This document shows, piece by piece, positions 26,683 to 39,165 of a stretch of DNA of 64,000 nucleotides. Both the position numbers and the translations under genes were made by a program. Positions within the stretch are counted from its first letter, which is position 1. The number at the start of each line of letters is the position of its first letter. The notes below the pieces were generated by a model that was given only the letters and a program-made list of their open reading frames with translations, was not told the DNA's origin and did no database searches. The stretch is from Galaxea fascicularis (Eukaryota > Cnidaria > Anthozoa > Scleractinia > Euphylliidae). The DNA lies in contig OX419342.1 in assembly GCA_948470475.1 (NCBI GenBank), forward strand, positions 1,376,201 through 1,440,200. Direction: 5' to 3'.

Positions 26683-29600
26683 ATGCGTTGGTGCCGAACA
26701 AGACATCGTCCAGACAGTCTGTGGTCCTGGTTCGTGTGCCTCTGTGCTTCTGTTAGCGGTGCCGTGCATCTTGGTTTCAGCATAAGTTTCGGAGTATTGC
26801 TTCCGGAACTGATGAATGAATTTAAAGAAAGCAGACAAAACACAGGTGGGCAAGAAATACATCGGGATAGCTTCGATAAACTTTTAAATGTAGTAGTTAC
26901 CTGGTAGATCCTACTTGCAAAATAGACCATGCTGAAAACTGGAAACTGCATCTGGTAAGTCTCAACTAAATCAAACAATGACAATGAAAGGTCGTGAGAA
27001 AGATACAATTTTTTTGCAATAAGGAACGCATATCAGATGATTGGATACTCGAAAAGCTTGTAAATCATTCGCCTTCAGTTCTGGATTTAAAAGCGTTTCT
27101 CATTAGTTTAAAGGCAACCTCCAACCCTACGACAAATTAACACAGAATTGTTGGAAATAATTATCAGATTGCAAATTATATTCACTGAAAAACGTGGAAA
27201 TAATGTTTAAGAGTACAAAAAAATGGGTTTCATTAACACTGTTTCCATTTTGAAATGTCCAGGTTGTTGCCATTTTGAAGTTTGTGACGTCACAAGGTTG
27301 CCCAATTGCTCCACTTTGTTTACTTTATCTACTTTACGTTCAAATTTATTTACTTCCTGACAATATCTGCAACCAAAAAATATTACATCATGAAATCCAA
27401 AAATGGAGGCGCCCGGGAAATCTAAACTTTGAAATAGGAGTTAATGATACCAAATTTGCTGTACACTTAATTTCAGATATTTTCACGTTATGAAGTAAAT
27501 TTCGGAATCTAGTAATCATTTCCAACAATTTAGGGCAATTTGTAGCAAGAGTGGAAGTTCCCTTTAAAATTTTCAAATAACCCATAACAAATAGCCATCC
27601 AGGAGATCTTCTGTTGCAAATTCTGGGACAAATATAAGCGTTTTGATAATACTTTCGCCTCGCTTTAACTACTTTACACTCACGGTGGTTTCTGTTTTTC
27701 TTTTGATAGGTCGCTTTCTGTATCGATTCTCCACAATTTATAAAATGAGAAAATTTTGTAAGAAAAATTTCGCGCAACGTCTCGAAAAAGTGTATCTTGT
27801 GATATTAATTTTCTCGTTTTTATTATTTCAGTCTGGGTCGGATCGCTCACTATTGGCGTAACGTTTCTTCTTGGTCCCCTGGGGTCAACACTTTGCAAAA
27901 CGATTGGCTGCCGTTTCACAGCCATCGCTGGAGGAATGATATGCGCAGTGGGTTTGCTTTTGACCTCGTTCTCGTGTAGCCTCACTTTGATGTTTTTCAC
28001 CTTCAGTCTTATATACGGCTTGGGAGCCTCCCTGATATTCCAGGCCGGGTTACTTATTACGGCCAAGAACTTTTGCAACTGTCAGTATCTTGCCATTGGG
28101 CTCGTCTCTCTCGGGAGCAGCGTTGGTGTCCTAATTTTTGGTCCTTTGACACAATTCCTGTTGGATGTGGTCGGTTGGAGGGGCGTGTACCGCGTCACAA
28201 GTTCAATGTTTTGTCTTGTGTGCTTTTGTGGAGCTTCTTTTAGTGAACCAGTTGACGCTGAAAGCAAAACGCCAGGTAAAGGAAAGGCTGTTATCAGAGA
28301 AGCCGACAATGGACGTAAAAACCGCAAGCTTTTCGACTGCTCAGTTTTCAAAGTTCCTCGTTTTACCATAGTAGTGACAAGTCTTACATTGATGTGCTTT
28401 GGACATTATACTCCGCAACTGCATTTGGTGAGCTATGTCGGTCTGTTACTTTCTTTGTGACACGTTGATCTGAAGGTCTTGTTTTAGAAAAATATGTACT
28501 TACTCTGAGGTCCTCCTTTTTGTGCATGACTGAAATGCCTTGCTCGTCTTCACCGCAGAAAAAGGCTCTGGGAAGGGGGAGTGGGGAAGTGTGAAGGGCG
28601 AAGAAAATATGCACAATTTGTGAGTGAAACGCGCATGTGAACAATAGGAGACGAGGAGAAAGATGAGACTGTGTGAGGCGCGAGGCTTCTCCCCTAGTCC
28701 CCCTCGTTTGTTTTCACGTTCACAAAGGGGGTGCTGGCAGTCCAGACTAATTCCTTAGTAGCTCACATTCCTAGCATTTCTTTGTAAAATTTCCAGTTTG
28801 CACATATCACGCTGATCGGAAACTTCTTGTGTGTGGACAGTGAAAAGTGCGACTGCTAAATCTAAAATGGGCCTATGTTTGTCGCGCTAGTCGTTTAATA
28901 ACATTTAATTTCATTTAAAAACCATTTTTGTTTATTCAATTGCAGGTTAAGTATTGCCTGGAAATCGGAATTTCCGCTGACTCTGCATCCATGCTTTTTA
29001 TTTTTATCGGGTTAGCATCTTCGGTTTCTCGAATTGTTACCGGGAGATTGTGTGACGTTTCATGGGTAAATCCTGTTTACGTCCACCAATTTGGAGACCT
29101 GCTTGTAGGGTTTTTGACGGTCACACTCCCAGTAATAAGAAGCTATTCTGGAATTCTCGTATTCGCCATTTTCTATGGAATCGGAGATGGAATCTTCATC
29201 ACAACTATGAACTCACTGCTCATGTTTACAGTGGATGAGAAGCAGAGAACGGCCGCGTTAGGACTGGGATGTAGTTTACTTTCAATAGGCATCGCGGGAG
29301 GACCTCCGCTGGCCGGTAAGTTCAGAAGAAATCTGTCAAACCACCCTTCAGTGGACACCCTTAGGTCCGTTCGCGCGTGGTTGAAAATATAGAGATTTAG
29401 GGGAGAAATCGCCGGGACCGTAACTCGGCGTCCGCTTACGAGAGGTGCTCGTCCGTCCATAGCTCTCTAAGAATCAGGAGATTGAAGTCGTCCCTCTCAA
29501 TGTAAGGGACAGTGTCCATAATCCACTTCGAAACTGTCATAAGCAAAATAGTGTTGAACAGTTAAAATAACAGATAGAAAATGGGATTTTAAGCACCGCC

Positions 29601-29852
29601 GTGAAATTTTTATTTATTTATTTTCATTCAACAGGATTCTTAGCTGACAGATACGATTGTTACAAATGGGCATTTTTTGCTGCTGGAACACTAATGCAGT
29701 GTGCAGGAATCCTACCTTTTGCTCTTGTTGGCCAAAAAAGAAATAGGTGGTCGAGTGACAAGCAAAACCAATTCCAAGCAGACACGTGCAAAAGGCATGA
29801 AGCGCGGGAAAATTCGTGCCATCAACACCCGATTGGTTTTGCTTCTCATTGA
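26683..29852 (+). CDS. SLC16/monocarboxylate-transporter-like MFS protein, copy B
   Basis: Tandem paralogue of 15736-19447. Exons 26683-26845, 27832-28427, 28946-29315, 29635-29852 total 1347 nt, giving 448 aa; intron phases are 1, 0, 1 as in copy A. The ATG at 26683 precedes PDSLWSWF at the start of helix 1. It is a 12-helix MFS protein with LITAKNF, FLLDVVGWRGVYRV, GRLCDVSWV and GIAGGPPLAG then FLADRYD. The loop between helices 6 and 7 is only about 36 residues, against about 120 in copy A, and exon 4 has a longer hydrophilic tail. Exon 3 is exactly 370 nt in both. Substrate unknown; the MCT/SLC16 relationship is by family resemblance of the signature regions. Confidence 0.9.
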
Positions 29853-30616
29853 AAACGTGGGGCGAGAGCGTACGGATGCAAAAACAAGGCAAACACGAAT
29901 TACTTTGCAAAATCAAATGAGAATGACTCAATTCATATACCTCTTCAGTATAAGGTCGTTTAAACGCTACCTTTTGTCGTCTTCATTCCGTATCAGTCCT
30001 TCCAGGGATATGCGAACAAGAATAATACTGATAACTTTATTTATAATAATGACTTTATTTAGTCAGGGTAGCACGTAATCCGTTTAACATACAAACTACG
30101 ACAGCACCGTTCTTTACAAAGCCAAGAACGAATTGCATTGGATAAATGGGCCAGAGTATAAGGGGGGGGGGGGGGTTAGCTGGAAAATCGACATCTACAA
30201 CTGAAAAAACAGCTAATAGTCAGGAAGCACTTAGACTCGGGACATGAACAGAAATAAGCCGGCACCCTGTTAAAACACGGTTGTTAAAGATTCATAGCTG
30301 CGTTACTTATAGGTGCGTGACGGAAAGGAAATTCATATCGTGACAAGAACCGTGACAGCAATCAATAGCCAATCAGATCAATGTAACTAATCTTGAGCGA
30401 CAAGTTGATCACGTGATCATAGAATACATTTGAAATAAGAAATGATCTGTAATTCAGAGTAGAGACAGAACGTGTTCGGTGACGGTCGAGACTTATTGTG
30501 AGCTTTGTGACGAATAAAAGGTTATTGAGACGTGACTAGTGTTTAGTAAACTGGTGATTTCCAACACAATAAAGCACGTCTTCTCCGGTCGGCCTAAAGC
30601 AAAGCGAGAGAACTTT
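29853..30616. other. Convergent 3' spacer between transporter B and the HEPN/NHL gene
   Basis: No gene seen. Contains a G run (about 30163-30176) and AT-rich sequence with AATAAA-type words. The end GACGAATAAAAGGTTATTGA resembles a retroelement or LTR end, but this cannot be supported further. Confidence 0.5.
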
Positions 30617-33341
30617 TCAGTTCAACACATGAATACAATGCCTTGCTACGGTGACATCGGTAATCAACAAATCACCATTGCTAGAAACAGTAACAAACCA
30701 AGGATTTTCAATGATTTCTTCAGGGATCGAGTAAAGAGCATTTCCTTTCAGGGTGAGCATCTGTACTCTTCGATTCCCAGTGTCACAGACAATCAGTTGA
30801 TTGAACGAGTCAACAGCAACTCCAACCGGATTGATAAACTCTCCATTTCGAGATCCGTAACATCCAACGTCATATAGGAACTCTCCTTCGTCACTGAATA
30901 CTTTTACACAGTGTTCCCTCTGATATGATGCAAAGAACATACCGCTGTGATAGCAAATAAACTCGGCGGTCTCTTGACAATCCGGAGGACTGAAGCATTG
31001 CAGCAAATTTCTTCCGTCTGGGGAGAGAACTTTGATCCTCCTATCGCCTACGTCACTTACGATCACGTGACCATCACCTTCACATTTCACGCACACACTC
31101 AGTGGACGAATGAGGTGATCACTGAAGCGTGAGATAAACTGACCCTGCGCAGTAAAGACCGACATCTGTTCCTCGTGCGCAATCTCCTCACGCGTAAATA
31201 CCATGTCATCGTTCCTTAAAAATGCTACAGATAATGGATGACCAATGTTCAGCGGAGCGCGATATCCACTACCTCCAATCGTTTTAATGGGTTTCCACTG
31301 CTTGTTGAACAACTGAATCGTCTTGTTACTGTAACCAGCAACAGCAATCTGCCCCGTTCTCTCGTTGACTGCAACACTCCAAGGAAAGACAAATACCGAC
31401 GGACTCACCCCACGTGACTGAAACGCGACTTTATAGCGATGAGGGGTGACAAGAACACTCCAAGGACTACCGGTCAGCGTACGCCCGTTGACCCCAATTT
31501 TAACGTAGTGTAATCCAAAGCGTTTGAGCGTATAGCGTACTGTGTAATTCCCATCTTTACAGTCTTCCACAGACTCAAGATCCTCACTCCTGTCCTCTCC
31601 TGTTGGACTGCAGATTGTCACTGTCACACGGTCTCCTTCACCATAAAATAGGTTTCCTTCTGAATCTCGTGTTGTAACTGTAAACATAGTTTCTAAGTTT
31701 ATAGATGCCTCTGTCAAACCATTTCCTTCAGCAGTCGATGATGAGGGGTCAGTATGACTAACGACAATTTGACCAGGCTTTGAAACGTCCCAAGTTCCCT
31801 GGTTCGAGAAAAAATTGATATGCCCAGGTCTGTAGATTTCCATTTCCATTTGCTGATTATTGAGTGCTTCTTCCTGGAGACTAAACGTACTATCGTCAGA
31901 TTGAAGAATTTCAAGGCCACTGCCGTGTTGCAAGATATCTTCATCATGTTCAATCGAAGCTCTCAGTTTTGAGATGTGTAAGTTGAAATCTTCCAGTCGC
32001 TTTGTGTGTTCTCTTTGTTGCGCTTCGTAAATATCAGTTAGCTTCATTTTCATCGCTGATTCATGCTCCCTTAGTCGTTGAATGAACGTCTCGACGGAAT
32101 CTTTCAAATTTTTCTGAGCGTCGACCATTTGTTGTTTACTTTCTTTCATCAACCTGGCCTGCTCCTTCGCCTTAGCCCCCGCAACAATGACTTGTGTCTT
32201 AGCTTTATTGATGACTCTTCTCATTTGTACTTTCTTGTCTTCAGCCGCTTGATGTATATCGACTTTTTGGTGTCGATTATGGCGCGTCTTTCCGCACTTG
32301 CTGCAGATACAACCCTCGCACTCAACACAGTAGTACTGCACCGCTTCATTCTCGTGGTACCTTTCTTTACACATCGTAGGAGTGGGAACCCTGTGCGTCG
32401 TGGTCGTGTATTTTTCCTTCTCACCTGCAATTAAATGCCACATAAAAACTAACGCTCTTTGTTACAGATTCTGATGCACTACGTCTTATTCTTTAATATT
32501 CATTAAATTTTGTCATAACAGTGTTTGAACGGAAATATCAAGAAATAAAAGAAAAACAATATAACGATCTAACACAGAAAACAAAACTTCTGAGTCTAAT
32601 ATCGCCATCGGAAATCAAACCCATGACTATCCAAAAGGAAGCCAAAATATGGTACCTTAATTAGGCACTTTTCTTACCAGCAATTTCTTTTGACGTTACC
32701 AGAACATCTAACTTCTTCATGATCTCATTCAGTTGCTCCTTTATGTTGTCCTCGTCCCTTTTCCATTGGCTAAGCAGCCTCTTGTAGTGATCTTGGACTT
32801 CTGGGTCCATACACTCATTCTTAAGGCTGTCCACGGCAGCGGCGTAAGTGTTACCACCCAATCTCACCAGGGTGTCCCGGATGTCACGCCAGTAATCACT
32901 GAACGTGACATCATCAACAGATGCTTTCTCAGCGTGAGCATAGACAGAGTTTCTGAAATGCTTAATGCGCGAAATATCTGCTTCAAGACTCTGATCTGTT
33001 TCATCAGGTAATGCGTTCTAGCCAAATAGAGGTGGAACTAACCCACATAAATTTCTCAGCAGCACCATCAACAGAGTGGTATCAAAGTCTCTTGAGGATA
33101 CAGTGCTTGGGATAGGGGGAAAGAGTGTGCCCCATTGTATTGGGTTGATAACTCTCTTTGCTCTAAGATCCTTTAATGTGGCTATGTTGGCCGACAACAC
33201 AGTGTGAAGGTTGGCTGGCGGATGAATTTTATCGAATGTCTCTCTGAGGGCCTGGCTTCCAACGTCGACCAGTAGACGACAAAGACGGGCATAGTTAGTA
33301 GTTTCCTTTGTTGAGGCGACTATCGGTGCTGCGTAAGCCAT
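30617..33341 (-). CDS. HEPN (DZIP3-type) + B-box/coiled-coil/filamin/NHL protein, in-frame stop
   Basis: Two coding exons, 33341-32678 and 32424-30617, joined in phase across the acceptor TTGCAG; together 824 codons. Residues 1-160 match the DZIP3-like HEPN domain ([53 protein letters not shown]). One B-box lies at about 239-282 (C-x2-H spacing with [14 protein letters not shown]), then a coiled coil to about 400, a filamin/Ig repeat (about 430-550, [19 protein letters not shown]) and NHL repeats to the C-terminus ([20 protein letters not shown]). There is no RING. Codon 108 (33020-33018) is TAG where the family has Trp; the frame stays open on both sides. It may therefore be a recent pseudogene, a null allele, or two shorter products. 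TRIM-NHL proteins act in RNA binding and ubiquitin signalling; the role here is unknown. Confidence 0.85.
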
Positions 33342-36250
33342 GTACAGTTCTTTTTTGGATTCTGCGTTTTGAAAACATAAACAGTTGTAAGTTTAAAAGA
33401 TAAACAATTTCCAGCTCAATAGGAAAAAGAGACAGATGCGGTGTTTATTTTTTTAAAGAACTGAAGTCTGCGTCCTCTTGCAGGAATATTAATTGAGAAC
33501 CATTAACAAATTATAAATTAAAGGTAAAAAGTTCATAAACAATATACCAAAACGCTGGGAGTTTCACAAGAAATAAGTCTGTTTTGGAAAGTTAGCTGCT
33601 ACGCATTAGCTTCTCACTACCGCCGGATGACATTCAAAATAAAATAATTCAACGCCGGTCACAGATTGTGGATTAAAAAAGTCCGTTAGTACTATAACCA
33701 AACACCTTTTACAGACTGCCTAAGCCACATTAAAGTTACTAGCCTCTGTGGGAGTATGTAGCCCGTCACGCTTCCCCGACTGTTGCGTGACCGCAAATAG
33801 TAATAGGAAGTTGCTGCGGCATGCAGGCTGGTATATTTATTATATTTATATGGTATATTTTGCAATGTTCACTCTGCTGATGTTTACGGAGATCAAGCCG
33901 CTCACGATTTTACCGTAACTACGGAAATACAACCGGTGTTTGCTTCAGCAAGAGAATTCGATGGGGGGCGTAGGATACAGTTGAAGAATCGCTTCCTCCA
34001 CACATTTATTACAGCATGGATTACAGCAAGGTCCCGTCAGCAAGCAATTTTTGATTGATTGGTCGATCTCCACCAAACACCCGATTAACTTGATAACGGA
34101 ATACTTAACGTTTTGGAGAAAAACGTCTATGCGATCAAACTTGCGAACCTCATCTCATGCCCTAACTACTAGAAAGACATGGAAAGAAAAAAAAACAATG
34201 AAGTCCACATAAAAAGGAAGAACTCCTACGTCGGTGGGAAATCCTCGAGATCGCGCCGCGGAACATTGAGATTTGATACTCAAACAAGCTATATCTTAGA
34301 ATACTTGCTCATTCACGAGGAAGCAAAGAATACACTCACCTGGACGACTAAACAAAACCGAATGTGGCTGAGAAACAAACAAGGAGAGCTTAGACCAGCG
34401 CAGGAATTGTGCATGAAGTTTGTCATGGTGAGTTGGTCCCAGTACCTCCCTGACGTGTCACCAATCCAGCCGGTTCTCTAAGAGTCAACGGAGGTAATGG
34501 TTGTTGGACAAAATAAAGCTATGGTTAAATATAGTTCAACCTGACAAGGTGCTTCGTAAACTTCAAAGGAGGATGATAGCCAAGTTTTACACTGTATTGT
34601 TAACTAAATGCCCTCATAAATAACCCTTTGTCTCCTCAAGGCATATGTACAAATTTATATTGTTTATTACTGGTGTTGGTTGTAAACAATGTTGTGGATG
34701 ATCTTTGCCATTAATGTAGTAAACACACAATGTCCCTTTTACGAGCCAGTGTGTTCATATGAGAAATGTGAGCAATCTGAGATCACTTTTGATGTCTTTA
34801 GGTGGGACCACTTTAGGACAGGATATCTGTGACAAAGGAGGATTCAAGGAATCATGGGAATACAGTAAAAGCTCTCTCCAATAACCCCCTGTTTGGAAGT
34901 AGATATTTGTAATACCCTCCCCCTCTCTCCGTTGGGATATGAGAGTAAGTAATTATTAGTCCCTCCTATTCCTTTTACGAAAATCCACTTCATGCAACCT
35001 GAATGATTTTTTTTAAAACAAAACTGGTACATGGTATACTCAATGTGATGTTTTAATAATTAAAACATTACATTGATTATTGTTTTAAAAGAATGTCTGC
35101 AATTATTGCAGACATTCTTATAAAACAATCCATTTCATTTAAAGTTCAACCGCATTTGTTTGAGCTTTGTATACAAACTACTTTAAGATGAAAATGTCAT
35201 GTTTCAGATTTGAAATACCCCCCCCCCCCCCATCTCTAACAAGCCCTCCATTAATGATGCCTGAAATAAGCCCCCCAGGGGCTTAATACATAGAGCTTTT
35301 ACACTATACCCCTTCTTAATGCATAGTTATGGTTTTCTTAGATGATAGGGACTAGACCCAGAAAAAGCCCTGCAAACTATGTATGAATGGTCATTAATAT
35401 GGCTGTGACACCTAAGAGTGGAGCCAAATTTCTTAGGGTTTGTGCAAGTGGTTTTTTTCAGGAAACTAACTAAAAAGGCGGGAAATTTGTCATGCAGCAC
35501 AGACCTTTGAAAGCCAAATTGTATCGTCATAGTGGGATTATTTGTGATGTTGCTTTTATCTTGGCCTCCTTTAACTGTAAAGCCTCTCGAGAGCACTGCA
35601 CTTGGTGCAATGTTGAATGACGCTTCGATGTCTACAGGTTTATCAAAGAACTTTTAGAATTTGTAATTTATTGTGTTCTCACATGCTTATAAAAAGCTGT
35701 TATCCCAAGAAGCACCTGCAGTAGCTCACTATTTCGCATTTCAGGAATAATGTGTAACAGTAACTAATAAGTAACTCCAATTACAGTTTATTAGAAATCT
35801 TGATAACAAATGAATCAAATCAATACTAATAAGAAAAGTTTACGTGACATTACAAACTAAGGATGTACTTAAGAAATTAACTGAATACGGTGTGAAATTT
35901 AACAAACTACAATCCTAGACAAATTTAGTTGGAACATTTAACGAAAGATCCACAGAATGCTGGTGTCACAGGATTGCAACTTTCCCCCTTCCCCGCATTC
36001 AATGTTGCAGGAGAAATTTTTGGCAGACTGTCAGTTCTGAAATCAACACTGACTGGGGGAAAGGGGAGAAGCTTGAAAGAAGGGATTGGTGTTCCAACAA
36101 ATGTGACAAGTATTGTAGTCATTTGATATGTTTATCCTTACAATGATACCTTTGTAATCCTACTGGCGCACCTCTCAACTGCCCTCCCATTTTGGCAAAA
36201 GGCAGTGTTGAAATATTTTGGACTGTCCATGGACTAACTTTGCTTAAATT
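33342..36250. other. Spacer between the HEPN/NHL and RBR genes
   Basis: I cannot support a gene here. It contains a likely 5' untranslated exon near 33342-33370 (after AAAACGCAG), a C run (35218-35231), repeats ending in GCCCCCCAGGGGCTTAATAC that recur near 44750-44880, and a near-perfect hairpin (35084-35130). The open frame at 34179-34481 has no recognisable features. Confidence 0.5.
35084..35130. repeat. Near-perfect hairpin around AAGAATGTCTGCAATTATTG
   Basis: TTGTTTTAAAAGAATGTCTG pairs with its reverse complement around an AATT centre; the arms are about 22 bp with one mismatch. Probably a minimal foldback remnant. Confidence 0.7.
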
Positions 36251-39165
36251 CTACCAATTAGTTATAGTAATCTGATTGGTATATTTACCAATAAAATGAA
36301 TACACTTTTTACCACACTTAACAAAGTGCTTAAGTTTGCACAAACATTCTTTAGCTTTAAGACAAAGACTCATGTCTTTCAGGATCTCATCCATTCTTTG
36401 AACAATAAACAACAGCCTACTAAACTCAATGGCAAGTCTTTTACTGTGAGGCTCATGCTCCTTTGAAAATGCCAACTTGATTGCAGTACCTTCCAGAACA
36501 AGTAGAGCTTGAAATTTGAAATTAAACATTTCTTTTAAACTATGTGATGCATTGTTTTTGCTCAGCAAGTTCAGCTGTTTCTCCACCTTGCTTGATTCCT
36601 GCTCTGGTTTCTTTAAAGGGAAGCATTTTGAAAACAATTGAATTTCTTTTGCTATCTTGTCAAGCTTCCTGTGAATCTTACATATCAGAAAGGATGTTCT
36701 GGCTATTCGGCTTGTGACTGCGACATGTTCATAAGACATAATGCTAACTAGTGTTGTTGGAAGGTTTACTTTGCGCAAGTTGACGTGTCCATAACACTGA
36801 TGAGAGCAAGACCACTTCCCTAAACACAACCAACAGAACTCGTTGAAGCACAATATGCAGGTCATGTGATCACAACCCAGTCCCTTTTCAACAGGATAGT
36901 GGCAGGAAGGACAATTCTTCACCTGAACGCTTGTAACCAATGAACTTTTCTTCGCAATTGAGGTCACAAGGCGGGCGTAAGATGTATTTTTCTGTCTGAA
37001 GACTTGGGCCTCTTCACATGTGGCTGGCCAATGAGCATCTTCCTGGCACTTGAAGCACCACATTGTACCACAGACACACACTACTGGGACTGGCTTAACA
37101 CTGCTGACAAGCTCATTACAGCTCACTGAGGGACCAGGTGGTGTTGTTGCCTTGACAACCAATTTGCACTGATCTGCTGGGCACCACTTCCACTCAGGAC
37201 TGATTTCAAGGATTGTATTTAGCCTCTTGTTAAGATGCCTGTAATACCATGATGGGACAAGGGACATCAGTGTGACATCATCAACTGCTGTGATGCAGTC
37301 ATGCCCAGGACACTTCAGATCTGTGTGACCAAGCTGAATCTGGGTCTTCAAGTGTGCTCTCCAGCAGTCATCACAGAACTTGTGGCCACAAGCATTCAAG
37401 GATATAAAGCAGTTGCTAACAACAGTGGCTGAAATAAACATAAATTTGTAATTAATTATTAAAATAAGTGATGCCTCACTTCTTTAGTTACAATGAAAAA
37501 CATTAAGCATGTAAGTTTTAGGCACATCTACATGACTGATACTAATTAAAACACATTACCCTTGTCCTGGACGATCTCCTTGAAACAAATTTCACACTTG
37601 TGCTGTTGCTTGACAATTTGTGCTGATGGTGCTACTGTAGATCCTTTTCCAAAACCACCCACCACAGTGAACTGTTCTTTGACCTCCTGATGTGCTCCCT
37701 GTGATGAGTATGCCTTAGACTTCCACCCAAACAGCTTGGTGAAGACATTCAGTGACATTCTTGGCGGCCTTGGTTCCCTGTGGTCTACACTCCCATTTGT
37801 GCCATCTAGCTCCTCTTCTTGAACACAAAAACAAGCGACACTGGAAATGTCTTCCAGGGTCCAGATTTCTTGTTCTGCATTTCTGGCTTGTATCTGGGAA
37901 ATAAAGTCTCTTGCAATTCTTGGACCATTGTTTTTGTCATTGCAAATGGTTAGATTTACAAGGACTTTCACTTCCCCAGCATTAACATAGGCAGAGTCTT
38001 CAAACACTCGAAAAACAATAAAAACTTCCTTGCAATTTGAGATTGACAAAAATGGGGTTACCGGTATATTAAGCAGAAAGCTTCTGGGGTAACTGGCTCC
38101 TTCCTTGTGCATGTCGCCCCACTGCTGAGCAAGGGCTTCATCAGTAACTTCCTGTTTTCTCAATCTGATTACCACACCTTTGTCTATGTCTAGATGAACA
38201 GGTTCAACTGGGTGAGGGCTTCTACCAACCAACACAACTGATTCTTCAGGAAAAACACTATTTGGATTTCTTGTTTTACCATGTCTGTGACCTTTCCTTT
38301 TGTTTGCATTTGATGGGACATTGTTTCTGGTCTGATGTTTGGTATCCAGAAGGGATGAACCTGCTCTGATTTGTTCTAAGAAATTAAGATGGGCTTCGTG
38401 CATCTCACTCTCACTTTCAAAAAATACACATTTCACTGGCGGCACTAATTTGCATTCTTGATGCTCCACTGACCTTCCACTTTTTGAAGTACCTTTCGCT
38501 TGAAATGTCTGATCATGATTTACAAACAAACACAAGTCAAGGCTTGAAGCTCTGTCACAATAGTTAATCAAATCCTCCTCATCTTCAATTTCAGAATTTT
38601 CAGTATCAGTTGGCCATGGGTCCTCAAAATCATCTTCAAACGTCAAGTTGGTAAAAGAATGTTTCTTCCTTTTCCCATGGTTATAAGCTACGGGTTTCTT
38701 GATGCCTTTGGACCAACATCCCGCGGGAAGTGGGTACTCCACGTCGTATCGTGTTTTGATCTCCTCCTTTTCCACGTCTTGGGGAAAATCCCTGGCTCGT
38801 GAGCGCTTGCGTTTGGGTTTTTGACTTGTGTTGTTGCTAGTGTTCTTATTGGAACTGAACACAGAGTAGATTTTCGAGCGACTAAACTTTCTGCCACCTT
38901 TGCTCTTGTATCGCTCAACCAAGACTACTTCCCCATCAAATTCATCAGTGTGCGTCTTGATAACCTCCGGAAGAAGCCAGCGACTTTGCTTGCCTAACGA
39001 ATAGGTAACAAGTTCTCCTTCATCCTGATCCCCATCAATGGAAGAATTACCGACTGTAGAATGAATCAAAACACCTTCTGAACGTTTTCCTCGATTCTGT
39101 GCAAAGCGGGAGCGAACAGTTCGACCAAGGCGAGGGCCGGATTTCCCTGTTTTCCCCTCCATCAC
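36251..39165 (-). CDS. RBR (RING-IBR-RING) E3 ubiquitin ligase, copy 1
   Basis: Exons 39165-37560 and 37428-36251, phase 1, total 928 codons (927 aa). RING1 is split by the intron: HKCEICF at the end of exon 1, then ACGHKFCDDCWRAHLKTQIQ and LKCPGHDC in exon 2. The IBR carries VCVCGTMWCFKCQEDAHWPA. The third domain has NCPSCHYPVEKGLGCDHMTC with the expected catalytic Cys at residue 721, then FNEFCWLCLGKWSC, as in Ariadne-type RBR ligases, which transfer ubiquitin through that Cys. The first 520 residues are charged and mostly unrecognised, but share SLGKQSRWLLPEVIKT and LNVFTKLFGWKSK with copy 2. It is paralogous and head-to-head with 39739-43662. The domain assignment is strong; substrate and pathway are unknown. 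Confidence 0.9.

Noticed and set aside
34179..34481. 100-codon plus-strand ORF
   Set aside because: No homology that I recognise, no splice context, low-complexity Lys/Arg-rich start; not enough to call a gene.
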